Source: Immersiella caudata (lineage: Eukaryota; Ascomycota; Sordariomycetes; Sordariales; Lasiosphaeriaceae). From it: 64,000 nt of DNA. The notes under the pieces are model-generated. The model made no database searches, was not told where the DNA came from, and worked only from the letters and a program-made list of their open reading frames with translations. Numbering within the stretch: the first letter of the stretch is position 1; every line of letters begins with the position of its first letter. Shown here piece after piece: positions 10,948-21,717 of this stretch. The translations under genes were made by a program, and so were the position numbers. The stretch lies in contig JAULSU010000006.1 of assembly GCA_030512335.1 (NCBI GenBank), forward strand, positions 930,001 through 994,000, given 5' to 3'.

Positions 10948-12405
10948 TCATGGGACACAGCACTGCCTCTCCACCCACTTGGAGAACCTCACAACCGGAG
11001 CGTCAACCGCTCTCCAAAAGATATCCGACACCCAGATCACCGTCGGGACGACCAACAGCGACGCCAGGGCAAATCCCCAGTAGTATGCCGCTCCTTGGAT
11101 GCCCGTCATCCCCCACACCCGCTTCTCAATGGCATAACCCAGCGTGTGCATGACCGGCCCATGCATCAGATACAACCCATAGCTGATCCTCCCAAAATAC
11201 TGCACTACGCCTGAGTTAAACACCCTCTGCCATGCCGCCGACCTCCCAACCGCCATCACAAACAGCATCGCCCCAAAGCTCTGATAATACCGATGCTTAT
11301 CCTCCCACCACTCCGGAATCGCCCCCTCCAACCACATCCAACCCGGCGTCTCATCCCCACCAACGTCCGGCTGCGAAAGCAAATACATCCCCACCACACT
11401 CACCACTCCCCAAACCACTCCCATCCCTCTCCCCTTCTCCTTCCCAAAGCCACCCACATCCCTCTCCGCCATGCCCACCCCGAAACAAAACAACATCACC
11501 TCCCACCGCGCACTCAGATACGCAAACACCCCTAATCCCACCAAGATCCCCACCCTCACCAGCACCCTCGCCCTCGCACACCCCATCACCACCAAAAACA
11601 CCACCATGCTCGCCCTAAACTCCACCGGTATCGTCCACAAATGCACATCCATCGCCGTGCTCCCACCATACTCATCCCAATCCCAAACATGGACAAACTT
11701 GGCCATCGCCCTCGCCCAATCCATAAGCTGCTCCCCCGCCGTGTCGAACCGCTCGTAGTGAATTTCCTGGATATTCCTAGCATACCGCTCGTCGTATGCG
11801 AACTCGCGATTCCATTCGTACGCTCCGATCCTCAGCAAGAAGACGATGAGGAGGGTTGAGACGACGCAGGGTAAGAAAAGGCGGAGGCCGCGGCGGAAGA
11901 TGAGTGAGGATAAGGTGGTGGTTAGATCGGAGTAGGAACGAGACCGGATGAGGCGGAGGGGTTTGAGGGAGAGGGCATAGCCGGAGACGACGAAGAAGAG
12001 GCAGACCATGGGCGGGCCGGAGTAGAGGAGGCGGAGGAAGGGGAGGGAGAGGATGTGGAAGTGGGAGTTGCGGTAGCCGTAGCCGGGGGCGATGACGAAG
12101 CAGGTGTAGGTGAGGTGGCAGATGAAGACGACGAGGGCGGCGATGCCGCGGATGCCGTCGAGGTAGGCGGTGGGGGACAGTGGAGGGGATGGGAGTTGGT
12201 GTGGGTGGATGAAGGAGGGGAGGAGGAAGAGGGCGATGCGAAGGAGGAGGGCGCGGGGGCGGCGGGGGAGGGAAGGGGGGAAGCGGGATGTGAGGTCGGC
12301 GCGGCCGGCGTCGGATTCGATGTCGGAGGGGGATTTCTCTTCGTCGAGGAAGGGGGCCGATTCCTCGTAGTGGAGGGTGTGGGGCGAGTCGGCGTGGTTG
12401 TTCAT
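10948..12405 (-). CDS. Acyltransferase 3 family membrane protein
   Basis: One uninterrupted frame of 485 residues. After a short acidic N-terminus come YLDGIRGIAALVVFICHLTY, the catalytic first segment of the acyltransferase-3 family (R/G-x-A-A-x-V-x2-x-H), and PPMVCLFFVVSGYALSLKPL, the second conserved block. About ten hydrophobic helices follow, ending with ISYGLYLMHGPVMHTLGYAI, the family's C-terminal block. Members move acyl groups onto sugars, lipids or secondary metabolites in the ER or plasma membrane; the substrate of this one cannot be told from the sequence. The neighbours are housekeeping genes, with no sign of a biosynthetic cluster. Confidence 0.85.
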   Translation of the reverse strand: MNNHADSPHTLHYEESAPFLDEEKSPSDIESDAGRADLTSRFPPSLPRRPRALLLRIALFLLPSFIHPHQLPSPPLSPTAYLDGIRGIAALVVFICHLTYTCFVIAPGYGYRNSHFHILSLPFLRLLYSGPPMVCLFFVVSGYALSLKPLRLIRSRSYSDLTTTLSSLIFRRGLRLFLPCVVSTLLIVFLLRIGAYEWNREFAYDERYARNIQEIHYERFDTAGEQLMDWARAMAKFVHVWDWDEYGGSTAMDVHLWTIPVEFRASMVVFLVVMGCARARVLVRVGILVGLGVFAYLSARWEVMLFCFGVGMAERDVGGFGKEKGRGMGVVWGVVSVVGMYLLSQPDVGGDETPGWMWLEGAIPEWWEDKHRYYQSFGAMLFVMAVGRSAAWQRVFNSGVVQYFGRISYGLYLMHGPVMHTLGYAIEKRVWGMTGIQGAAYYWGFALASLLVVPTVIWVSDIFWRAVDAPVVRFSKWVERQCCVP

Positions 12406-13455
12406 GATGGCGGTTGTGATGTGTAAGCTGCCGTTGAGGGAACCGGGAGAGTGTTATCGTGGTCAACCTCGTCCAGGAGGTAAAACCGGTGGCGAGCTGT
12501 GGACGAGTCGGCTGGAAAAAAGAGGACGATGGCGCGTGCGGAAAGAGAGTAGATAAGCCAGACTCAGAAAGAGCCACAGGGGTTGTGGCAGGCGACGCTT
12601 ACGATTCTGCCCGTTGAGCTAGATCCGTAGTCTTCTTAAACTCACCATACGCCCAAAGCCGAATCCAACGAAAGACGATAGCGAGCCTCAAAGGTTCCAA
12701 CAACAGGGAAACGAAGGAAGCGGGCCTTGCCCCTGAAAGAGCAGGGGACGCGAGAGAAGTATCTCCATCGTCTTTCCGGTTTCCAGCGCGAGGGGCAAAT
12801 CTCCCAACCATCTGAGCGGGACAGGCACGGGCATGAGTCTGATCCATAGCTCACCACTGCCTCCGGGCCACTCGGCGACGGTCTTGGTCGTCTAATCCTC
12901 CCACTAGGGGGTAGCGCGGAGCAAGCTCCCGCATGAGAGATCTGCACCTCCTCCTGTTGAAGGTCGAGGAATGGATGGTTCGCGCCCTTACCGCGAAAAG
13001 AACGACTCCGGGAGGGGTGGCAAAATGCGATTGAAGATCGAACCGTTGGCGATATGAATTGGCATTCTGGTGCCTAGACCGTGGTGTCAACCCAGAACTC
13101 CTGGTCCCTGGCCTCTCGATACGTTCTTCCCCTTGCACTCACAAGCTACTGAGTTTGCAACAGGCGCTCCTCCTATCGCTGAATCATCTGGCCTGAAGAA
13201 CTTGCACATCATCTCCAAGTTATTAATAACCCGCCCTGACCCAGCAGACCGGGCGACGCGCGGCCAGCATCAGTCGAACCTTGTGCGCACCAGTGTGAAG
13301 CTAAGCTCAAATTCCGGCTACTGTATCGTAAAAAGTGGTGTTGCCTTTTGTTCGGTCATCCCTCTTCGTCTCCCGTGCCCTCGCTCTACAGCCATGCAAT
13401 CATAAGATACCCAAACGCCAAACGCCCTCGCCAAGTCCAATCATCTAACGCTTTT
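12406..13455. other. Intergenic, no gene seen
   Basis: This is the upstream region of the acyltransferase gene and the 3' region of HEM2. Short open frames on both strands have no family features. A D-arm-like string on the minus strand near 12600-12640 is not part of a tRNA. Confidence 0.5.
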
Positions 13456-14679
13456 CTAGTCCGAAAGCCAGTCCAAAAACTCGGGGGCAAAGTAGCTGAC
13501 AACGATGGTGGCGCCCGCCCGGAGAATACCCTCGGTGCTCTCGAACGCCATGGCCTTGAGGTCGAACACGCCTGCCTTGGCGCCGGCATGAATCATGGCG
13601 AATTCGCCGCTGACCTGGTATGCCGCAATGGGGAGGTCCTTCCCGAGCTCCTTGGCGTCGCTGATAATGTCCAAGTACTGGCCCGCCGGCTTGACCATGA
13701 TGATATCGGCGCCCTCGTTAATGTCGCGCACGATAGCACGGCGCGCCAGACCGCGGCCGCCAGGTGGCAGCTGGTAGCACCTTCGGTCACCAAATGAAGG
13801 TACCGAGCCAGCGGCGTCCCGGAAGGGGCCGTATAGGCAGCCGGAGAATTTGGCGGCGTACGACATTAGCGTGACGTTGTGTGCGATACCCTCCTCGATC
13901 AGCTTGAGCTTGATGGCGCGGATGCGACCGTCGTTCATGTCGGATGGTGCAACGCAGTGGGCGCCGGCGCGGGCGTAGGCAATGGCAACGTCCGAGATGC
14001 GGTCAACTGACAGCTGGTTGTTAAGGCTGCCATCGTCGCGCAGGATGCCGCAGTGGCCGTGGCTGGTGTATTCGCAGAGGCAGACGTCGGCGCAGATGTA
14101 GAGGTGGGGGAATCGCTGGCGCAAGGCGCGGATGGCGCGGATGACGGGCCCTTCCGGGTCGTCGGCCGAAGTGCCGAGAGCGTCCTTTGTGCCGGGTCGG
14201 AGGGGGACGCCGAAGAGCATAACAGCGCGCAGTCCCTTATTGACGAGCGGCTCGAGGAATGGGATGACCTTGTTGAGGCCGCGGCGGCATTGGTTCGGCA
14301 GCGAGGGCACGAGGACCTCTTCGTCATCCTGGTCTGAGATGAAAAGGGGGTAGATGAGCATCGACTGTTGGCGTGCTGTCAGTAAGAGTCACATGGAAGA
14401 ATGCGCTTCGATGCTGACCTTGGTAAGTTGACGCTCGGCCTGCCACGAGCGGGCAAGCGGATGGCTGTAGCCACTGTGAAGCTGACTGGAGATGTCGCCC
14501 GAGATGCTTACGCTCGTGGCGGCGGTGCTGGCGTACGACATGGCGCGCGAGATGTGCGAAGTGCGGGAGGCGCGATCGTCCATGGCGGAAATGACTGTGG
14601 AAGTCGATGCGTCGCCCCGCCGCCTGGGCGCAATGGCATCGCGAAGCGAGAGATCTTGCACGAGGCTCGAGAAAGACAT
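13456..14679 (-). CDS. hem2: Delta-aminolevulinic acid dehydratase (porphobilinogen synthase)
   Basis: Exons 14679-14419 and 14364-13456 with a 54-nt intron; 389 residues. It condenses two 5-aminolevulinate molecules into porphobilinogen, the second step of haem synthesis, in the cytosol. The zinc-binding cysteine loop CADVCLCEYTSHGHCG is intact, as are the two Schiff-base lysine regions (LMSYAAKFSGCLYGPFRDAA and ADIIMVKPAGQYLDI). MLFGVPLRPGTKD and VAPSDMNDGRI are further family blocks. The N-terminal about 75 residues are a Ser/Thr-rich fungal extension ending in HSGYSHPLARSWQAERQLTK, which leads into the conserved SMLIYPLFISD across the intron. Confidence 0.95.
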
Positions 14680-16683
14680 GGTGTAGCGACTGGAAAGTGT
14701 CTCAAGGTTTGCTGCAAGAGGAGAGAGTGGCGGGGTTCTTGGGTCGATTATAGAAAGTCAATTTGTCGGCACCAGGCGGTCGGGACACGGTCGCAGGGAT
14801 CGTTCTGACAGGTGGCTTTGGTTGTTCAGGAGTCGTCGCGAGGACTGGGAAAAATTGGTGTCCCGGAGGCGGGATGTCCGGGAGCACAATAAGGTTGTCG
14901 GCTGGGTATTACGGCGGGAAGGTGAGCTGCGCATTCGCCTCCGGGATAAAAAGTATTGCGTGGTGTTTCCGACGTTTCCCTTCCCCTGCTTCCTGCTTGG
15001 CCTCGGCATTCGGAGGCGCCCCTCCATTCCCTTTCGGACTTGGCCGCCATTCGCCAATCAAAACGCCGGGATTTCCAAAAAGCCATCAGGGTCTGCTGAG
15101 GTAATCGCCGAATCGCCGTCAGCTCCCCTCAACACCATCTCTCGACTTGAAACCGTCATACCACCCAACCGTCGACAACCATACAGGGAATGACCTCTGG
15201 CCTGGAATTCGTGCTCGATAGGGATTGAGAGAGGCGCCGAGTTGCGCCCTTGCCAACCGGACAACTGTCATGATTGAGTTCGGTGGGTGTCATTCTCTGC
15301 CGTGTCCGATCCTCAGAAAGCCTATTCCTGTCAGGAAAAGGGGTTTCGAGCGCGATGCCGTTCTTTCGCAACGATAGCTAAAGTTGAGCGACAGTGAGTT
15401 CTGCTTGTCATTAGGAGTATCTTTCGCCCGTCTTCCTACAGGTTGGCTTCCTATCTGCTATCTGGCCTTACTCCTCCCCCCCCCAAGCCCTGGAGGAACC
15501 CTGCGGTCTTTGCAATGCTAGGCCTGATCTCACCCGTTTCGCTCACTCGTGCCGCTATGCTGGTCTGTTCGTCTGGTCTCAAGAGTCGGAGATGAATCGC
15601 CCGCCTGTGCCCGCGATGATCAGCCGGTTATCGTTATCAGACAAACCGTTTTACTTGCTCCATGCCAAAGCAGAGTTGGCTATCCGTAGTGTACGCTATT
15701 CAACCATCGACCCCTCCCTCTTTTCGCGGATCCATCTGCTATTGCCTCCCCGGCTGCAGCGCCGAAGACAACCAGGTCGCCGAGCCACCGAGGTTGTGCT
15801 GGTGACCATTGGCCTGTGAGAGACCTGGTTTGATGCTTCCTCTTTTCGACGAGCCCGGCGGCTTGCAACCATGGGAAGCAAGCTGCTCTAAGTTAACTCC
15901 AATTGGATGATATGCCCCCATGAGATCATGAAGCCAAAGCGGTCAGTGAAAATGACTGGGATTGCTTCCGCGAACTGCTTCACCCCTCAAGCGCCCACTC
16001 TTCTACATTCCCAAACTTCCTCATCGGCACGGCCCTAGTGGCCTTTCCCCAGAAAACGTTATCCTCACCTCTCCCCTTTTTGCGACCCTCCTGAGTCCCA
16101 CATGTGGACCTCGTCGGATTGATGTTTGCGGGCGTATTCTTGCAGGTGCGTTGCTCCTCCTGTAATACGCTAAACGCGCCTGGGCTCTAGCGCAGTGCGG
16201 GTTGCCAAGCGAGATCAGAGATCTAAGCGCATCAATGAAAGCTTGACTAGAGCCCCACCCAAACATAACCTCACATCCACCACTGGCCACGTTTTCTATG
16301 CGCGCCAATCACAACCGCAGGTTAGAGTCCTCGACCTGGTAAACCTCCCTGGCTCCTCGGGTGGTACCGCTGGCCGTGCGCATCATGAGCATAAGATCGG
16401 TCTCAGCGCGGGGGGGTTCACGGCTTCGACGTGGCACACGCGCTGCGTACCTGTCCTGCAAGAATGAGGGGCATGTCGAGACCGAGACACCCCAGGAAGC
16501 TTGCGATCTGAAAGAAGGCAAGTTGGAGCACTTGGACTGGACTGACGATTGTGGTCAGAAGAGCGACTCTGGCAGAAAGATCATGACAACAACGAAAGCT
16601 TGATTGAAATCATTACAAGAACGCCTCATGCTGAGGAGCTACCCAAAAGGACATCCCATCCTCCCAACTACCAGAATCCCCCC
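14680..16683. other. Gene-free stretch between HEM2 and tyrosinase
   Basis: About 2 kb. The first part should hold the HEM2 promoter (minus strand) and the last part the tyrosinase 3' end. The open frames present are short, change composition and match no family that I recognise. Confidence 0.5.
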
Positions 16684-18022
16684 TCAGAGATAGGCATAGC
16701 AAAACGGCCCACTCGTTGTGCTCAGCAAATCTTTAATCTTCCTCGGCGGTCCAAACGTGCTGCCCGCAAAGTCAAACTCAATAATGTCCTCAATCGTCGT
16801 CGCAGCACTCGGCGGGTTATTCAAAAACGTCCTCGTCCCCGCCACCGCCGTGCTCCCCTGCGCCCGGTTGCTCGGGTTCAGCTGCTGCCAAATCCACCAC
16901 ACCCGATCAATCATGGCATGATGCAAATAAAATGCCGGATCACCCGGGCTCACAAAGAAATCCCGCCCAGGATCACCACCCAGCGAGAAGTGTCCTCCGC
17001 CGTGGATGCCGATATCCCCCGACCCCGGCACACCCTGCAGCTTCATCTGGAAGTCGGCAATGTTCTGCGGGGGCAGGATCGTATTCAGAATCGAGCTCGC
17101 GTTTGCAAACATGCGGTTAATGGCCGTCGTCAGATCCCGCTTGAAGCACCGCGGGTTATACGCAAACGGCCCCGCGGGGTTCGAAATGATGATTCCGCCC
17201 GGCACGTCCAACGCCGCTTGGCCCATATTGACGGTGTAATTCTTGAACGGGCCGGACGTCACGCATCCACCGCCGGTTCCGGGGGGGAGGTAAAGGGGTG
17301 GCAAACCGGCGCTCACACCCAAGATAAGGTCCGGCTGGTTGGGAATCGGAACACCGTTTCCGCTCAGCGAGGTGTCGCTCCCGTCAAAGTGCGGAGAGGT
17401 CTCGAGGGAGGTGAGCGCGGTGAGGCCCCAGTTCCAGTAGGGCTGGGTGCCGGTGTAGCCGCATTCGACTTGGAGGGCTTTTTCGTAGACCCAGGTGTAG
17501 TAGCGATGCCAGACGAGGAAGTTGCCAGTGTAGTGAATAGTCATGGTTTGGTTGATGTGGGTGGAGATGAAGTCGTCGAAGCGGGTTTTTGCGCCGGGGG
17601 CGAGGGAGCCGGGGGTGAGGGCGGGCTTGGACATGAGGCATTTGACGGCGTTGGTGTAAGCTTTTTTTTCGTTGGAGGTGAGGGTGGACCTGGGAGGGGA
17701 GGGAGGGGTCAGTTGGGGATGTGGTAGGGGAGGGGACGCGGCAGCGGGAGGAGGGGAGGAAGGGGACGTAGAGGGACGGAGGAGGAGGGGCGTACCACTC
17801 GCGACGGATCTTGAGATTAGCGAGGGTGCAGGAACCGCCAAAGATGCGCTTCTTCTCGGCGGCGACGAGCTCTTCCTCAACTTGCTGGAAGGTGGCGGAG
17901 CCGAGGGCTTCTAGCTGGGCGAGGGCGGCTTTAGGGTCGGCGGGGATAGCGTCGGGGGTGGGCGCGGCCAGAGCCGAAGAGGCGGCCTGGAGCGCGAGGA
18001 GGACCAGGTTCCCGGTGCGCAT
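16684..18022 (-). CDS. Secreted tyrosinase (type 3 copper oxidase)
   Basis: Exons 18022-17796 and 17689-16684 with a 106-nt intron; 410 residues. MRTGNLVLLALQAASSALAA is a signal peptide. The CuA site has His120 (FISTH), His128 (TIHYTGNF) and His137 (LVWHRYY); the CuB site has GIHGGGHFSLGGDP and DPAFYLHHAMIDRVWWIWQ. So all six copper ligands are present. CTLANLKIRREW before the intron and NAVKCL after it match the short secreted fungal tyrosinase-like group. The length is close to the mature core of tyrosinase, without the long C-terminal shielding domain. It should oxidise phenols or catechols outside the cell; whether it has monophenolase activity cannot be read from the sequence. The intron is strongly strand-biased (CCTC-rich on the coding strand). 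Confidence 0.9.
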
Positions 18023-20243
18023 CTTGGAAACTGCAGAGGGAAAAGAAGGTACTAGATGGGATGGATTGCAAACACGTGGGAATTAACCGCGAGTCCCGAA
18101 CTGGTGAACCGGAAAACAAAAAGGACTGGTCATGGCGAGTGGGGGAAGGTGTGCCTTCAAATAGGAGAATTGGCGAAGCGAGACGCATGGCGGGCGGTTC
18201 AGGGTGATCCCGCCGTGGTGGCGTCTGTTACCATCGATGGTGGACCGATGGATGCTAAGGCTTGGTCCCTAAACGAGATCTGGAGAGAAAAGACACCTCT
18301 AGGGCCTAGCCGAGATCTCTAGAGGCGAGAGAGGCATCATCTCCACCAGCTCGAAAGTCCACGGTTCGCGATGCGCGTATGACTATCGAATATTAGACGC
18401 TATCGACGGGCTACATGGTGGCTTTCAAGCCGGGTAGCTATGCGCAGATGTTGCTTTGGGGATGTCCAAGCAGTTTGGTCACGATCTGGGGTCAGCCAAA
18501 TGCAGGCGTTCGTCCTGGTCCTTGCGAACGAGATGGGGCTCATCCCGGCCCATGCAGGACATCGGATCCCACTGCCGGATCAGAGGGGTCTTTGCTGCGA
18601 ACAGCTTGCCTATATGGTATAGCGCGCGATGTCACCTCCTGGACTGGCTCAGGCGCCGTTACCGCAAGACGCTAGGTAGGCCATGTTTGTTCTTGCTTAC
18701 CCGGTACGAATTGCTCTTGTGTACTGTGTATCTCTCACAAAGCTGCGGGTAATGCATGTGGTTCATGGCATAAACTCAGGTATGCAGCTGTGAAAATGCT
18801 AGAGTCTGAGCGGAACCACGTGGATTGATTTCTGCAGGTACAATGTCCGATGGGATGCAGGAAAAGAGGAAACTTCTGCAGGCCCGGGGATAGATTTCCC
18901 TTTGGGGGCATATTGTGACATTGGCCGGGTGTAAGATCAGGAGGGAGGTGAGATCCCGCTGTGGAGCTCTGCGAGGAGAAAGATCTGATTATGCCTTCCA
19001 TGACTTGTCCGATTATGTCAAACTCGAATGCCCGAGGGCAGATCATGGGGCTTGGGAGGCGTAAAGGCCTGTGCTGTATGTGAGTTGATAGGAGAAGAGG
19101 TGAAATCAAGCTAGAGCCGCCTTGGACTTGTGGGTTGCGTATCCCCGCGGCTATCGTGAAGAGAATAGGGGTCCCTGAATCCCGGATTAGCACGGGCTAG
19201 GGATTGCGCAAGGGCCTGCTTAGCAGCGTCGTATCGTGCCGTACCAGGTTCCTCCTCCCCTTGCCATCGCGGCCTCATCCGGGACCTGGCCGTTGGTAAC
19301 TCCTGACAAAGCTTACGAAGGTTCTGAAGAAGGAAGCTTAGTCTGGTGTTTGTCCTTACCAGTTTTGCTGGATTCACCTCGACCTCCCGGGTGCCCTCGA
19401 GGAGATTTTATTTTGTAGGTGAGTTCACGGAGTGCTCGTCCAGCCATAAAGGTAAGCTGCCAAGAGAGGATTGACGTCAACTTGAACAAAACAAAAGTCC
19501 CCTTACCCGAGATCTAGGGTCAAGACGTGTCCAAGCCGTGACAGAGTCCTGGTCAAAGCTAGGGTCGCCCATCTTTCTCGACGGCCCCTCGAGGTTGACA
19601 CCTCCAGCATGCAGGGACTCGGCTACATCCCCTGACCGGACGAACTTTTGACATTTAAGCCTCGCTTTACACTCTTCTCTGTAAGACACACGAGCGGCGG
19701 GCGTGGTTCGATAGTTGAGCCTCGCCTACACGCAGGTCGCCAGGAGGATCGACTGGGGGATCTGAGAGAGAAATCTGGGGATGGGGGCTATCGTTCATGC
19801 GCCTTGACGCACGCGCCAGACTTACATGGAATGGCATGGGATGCACGCATACCTTACTGCCCCGAAGTGGCATGCATGCTTGTGTCCATATCGATAGTGC
19901 AGCTTTAGGTTCGTTCCGTGTCTAGGTAGCCGCCGTAATCGGAGAGGTTCTCGCCTAGCGGCAGGCTCGGTCTGCGTATCAATAGATCGGAGACCTCCAA
20001 TGATGGGAACGACGCCTGATGGGGTTCGGGCTCTCTGGCTTTGATGCAAGATTCAATAGTCGAGACGGAGATAGCATATTCCATTACGCCTTGACATCGA
20101 CGTCCTCATTCGGAAGGAGAGGGGCTCGGGCATCTGACCTTTGTGATGTTCCTCTTGACTCTCGCCCCTGACCACGAGCTTGAAGAAGACTACGTTCTTG
20201 ATTTCCTCACCTCCCAGACATCACTTCCTCAGGTTCCATCACC
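18023..20243. other. Gene-free stretch upstream of tyrosinase
   Basis: About 2.2 kb without a supportable gene. The part next to 18023 should hold the tyrosinase promoter. Nothing else is recognised. Confidence 0.5.
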
Positions 20244-20747
20244 TCACCCCTTCACAACCCTCTTCCACCAAATCTCATTCGTCGTTAGCCCGTTCGGTGG
20301 ATTTCCCACCTTCAAATACACCCCATCCTCCATCTCAACCACCCGGTAATCCCTCACCAACGTCTGCCCAATCATACTCGGCACACTCGAAACCGTAATA
20401 GGACCATGTAGCAACTGCCCCGTTTCCATCGTCGCATGAACAGACTCATTCAATCTAAAAGGAGACGCATAGGAAAAGGCGTGTCGCCCCACGAGGATCC
20501 AGTCAAGGAGGGGATCTGAGTGGTTGTCTCTGGGCGGCCAGAACACGGTTTGTGGACGAGAGTCGGGTTCGGTGGCGGCCATGTTGGCTGACATTTGGCC
20601 GACACGAGTGTATGTGAGGATACCGTTGGGCTGCTGACCGAGGGTGCTGAAGATGGGTGTGTTGGAGGCGAGGTTGAAATTTGTGACGTTGATGAGGGTG
20701 TAGGTGCCTGCGAGGGCGTCGATGATGGATGAGGGTGACACTTTCAT
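20244..20747 (-). CDS. Lipocalin-like domain protein
   Basis: Single exon of 167 residues. The pattern fits the fungal/bacterial Lipocalin_5 family: IDALAGTYTLINVTNFN opens the barrel (G-T/W-x-L-x-S/N), then QPNGILTYTRVGQMSANMAA matches the family's G-x-L-x-Y-T-x2-G-x-M-S-A motif. HAFSYASPFRLNESVHATME and TLVRDYRVVEMEDGVYLKVG follow as paired strands, and WWKRV is the usual ending. No signal peptide or membrane segment is seen, so it is probably cytosolic. Some fungal family members sit in secondary-metabolite clusters as accessory enzymes, but no synthase gene is nearby, so the role stays open. An upstream ATG or first exon cannot be excluded. Confidence 0.75.
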   Translation of the reverse strand: MKVSPSSIIDALAGTYTLINVTNFNLASNTPIFSTLGQQPNGILTYTRVGQMSANMAATEPDSRPQTVFWPPRDNHSDPLLDWILVGRHAFSYASPFRLNESVHATMETGQLLHGPITVSSVPSMIGQTLVRDYRVVEMEDGVYLKVGNPPNGLTTNEIWWKRVVKG

Positions 20748-21717
20748 GGTGAGAGATGCTGAAGCAGCGAGGTTGCTGGGGGGTGAGCTGCTGGCGATGC
20801 GGACAGGGAAATGGCCTTCTATGACGGTGACTTGATCTATGCTGGTTGCCTAGATGCCTTATGTAGGTAGGTAAGCTTCTCTCTTCGCACTTAGACACGG
20901 CTGAATAATGCGACGAGGAAGAGCAGTGTAGCAAGCGATTGGCTGCAACGCCTGTAAACGGGCCAGCTATTGGTCAGAATCCCTCTCGGAAGCCCGGGAT
21001 GAACAGACCCAAAGTATTTGTCGCAATATGTGCTAGATCCTTGCAGCTGGCCAGGTCTTGGAATCCAGTTGTTCCGGGTCCATACCTATGTCCGAGCAGG
21101 GACTTGGCGGAAGTTGGGAGCCACAATGAAATTGTTTGAGCACATACGGTGCGACATCGGGGTGAATTGGGACGGATACATACTTGAAAAGTCAGCAACG
21201 GTAGATTTGTGGGTAGTCTTGAAAGTGGCATTGGAGAGAATAAGTGAAAGGTTCCGCGAGTAGAAATATTGGTGATGGCAATTGGTTTTGGAAGATTTCA
21301 TAAGCGGATCATGATGGTTGGGGATCGGGGAAAGCATTGTCTGACAACCCAAGTTGTGATCAGACAGAACGGAAGGCCAGAAATCCGAAATACGAATCTG
21401 GGAGCAGTACCCGCCAAGGGTGCCTTCCAAACAATACACCGTGCCGATGTTATCGATACTGGCCAACGCGCAGATGTGAGGGGAAGGTGCAGAGCGCAAT
21501 GGTTATTGGACGAACGTGTGTGAATTCGCCTACGGCCGCCTTTCCAATCCATTTTCGCGGCCTGGTTCGACCGACCTTGTTTGTCACACCAGCTAGGGCA
21601 ACCGCTGCGATGAGCGAGCTATGTCGACCGAGCTGCGAGCATGTCTCCTCGTAGACAAATCGGAGACCCCTCCCCAGTGGGCCTTCATCACCAGTTTCGC
21701 CCCTGCATCTCCCTGGA
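20748..21717. other. Intergenic, no gene seen
   Basis: The region lies between the divergently placed lipocalin-like gene and the HET relic. No coding signal is convincing. Confidence 0.45.

Noticed and set aside
11777..12577. Minus-strand open frame of 266 codons overlapping the acyltransferase gene
   Set aside because: Almost wholly Pro/Arg/His/Leu, the signature of a shifted frame; the acyltransferase frame has clear family motifs.
12600..12640. Minus-strand string TAGCTCAACGGGCAGA resembling a tRNA D-arm
   Set aside because: No anticodon arm, no T-loop GTTCRA at the right distance and no acceptor stem can be drawn.
16549..17727. Plus-strand open frame of 392 codons opposite the tyrosinase gene
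   Set aside because: Mirror frame of the tyrosinase exon; composition is Arg/Gly/Val-rich and no domain is seen.
16684..20747. Tyrosinase and lipocalin-like gene as a biosynthetic cluster
   Set aside because: No polyketide, peptide or terpene synthase nearby, and more than 2 kb of gene-free DNA separates them.
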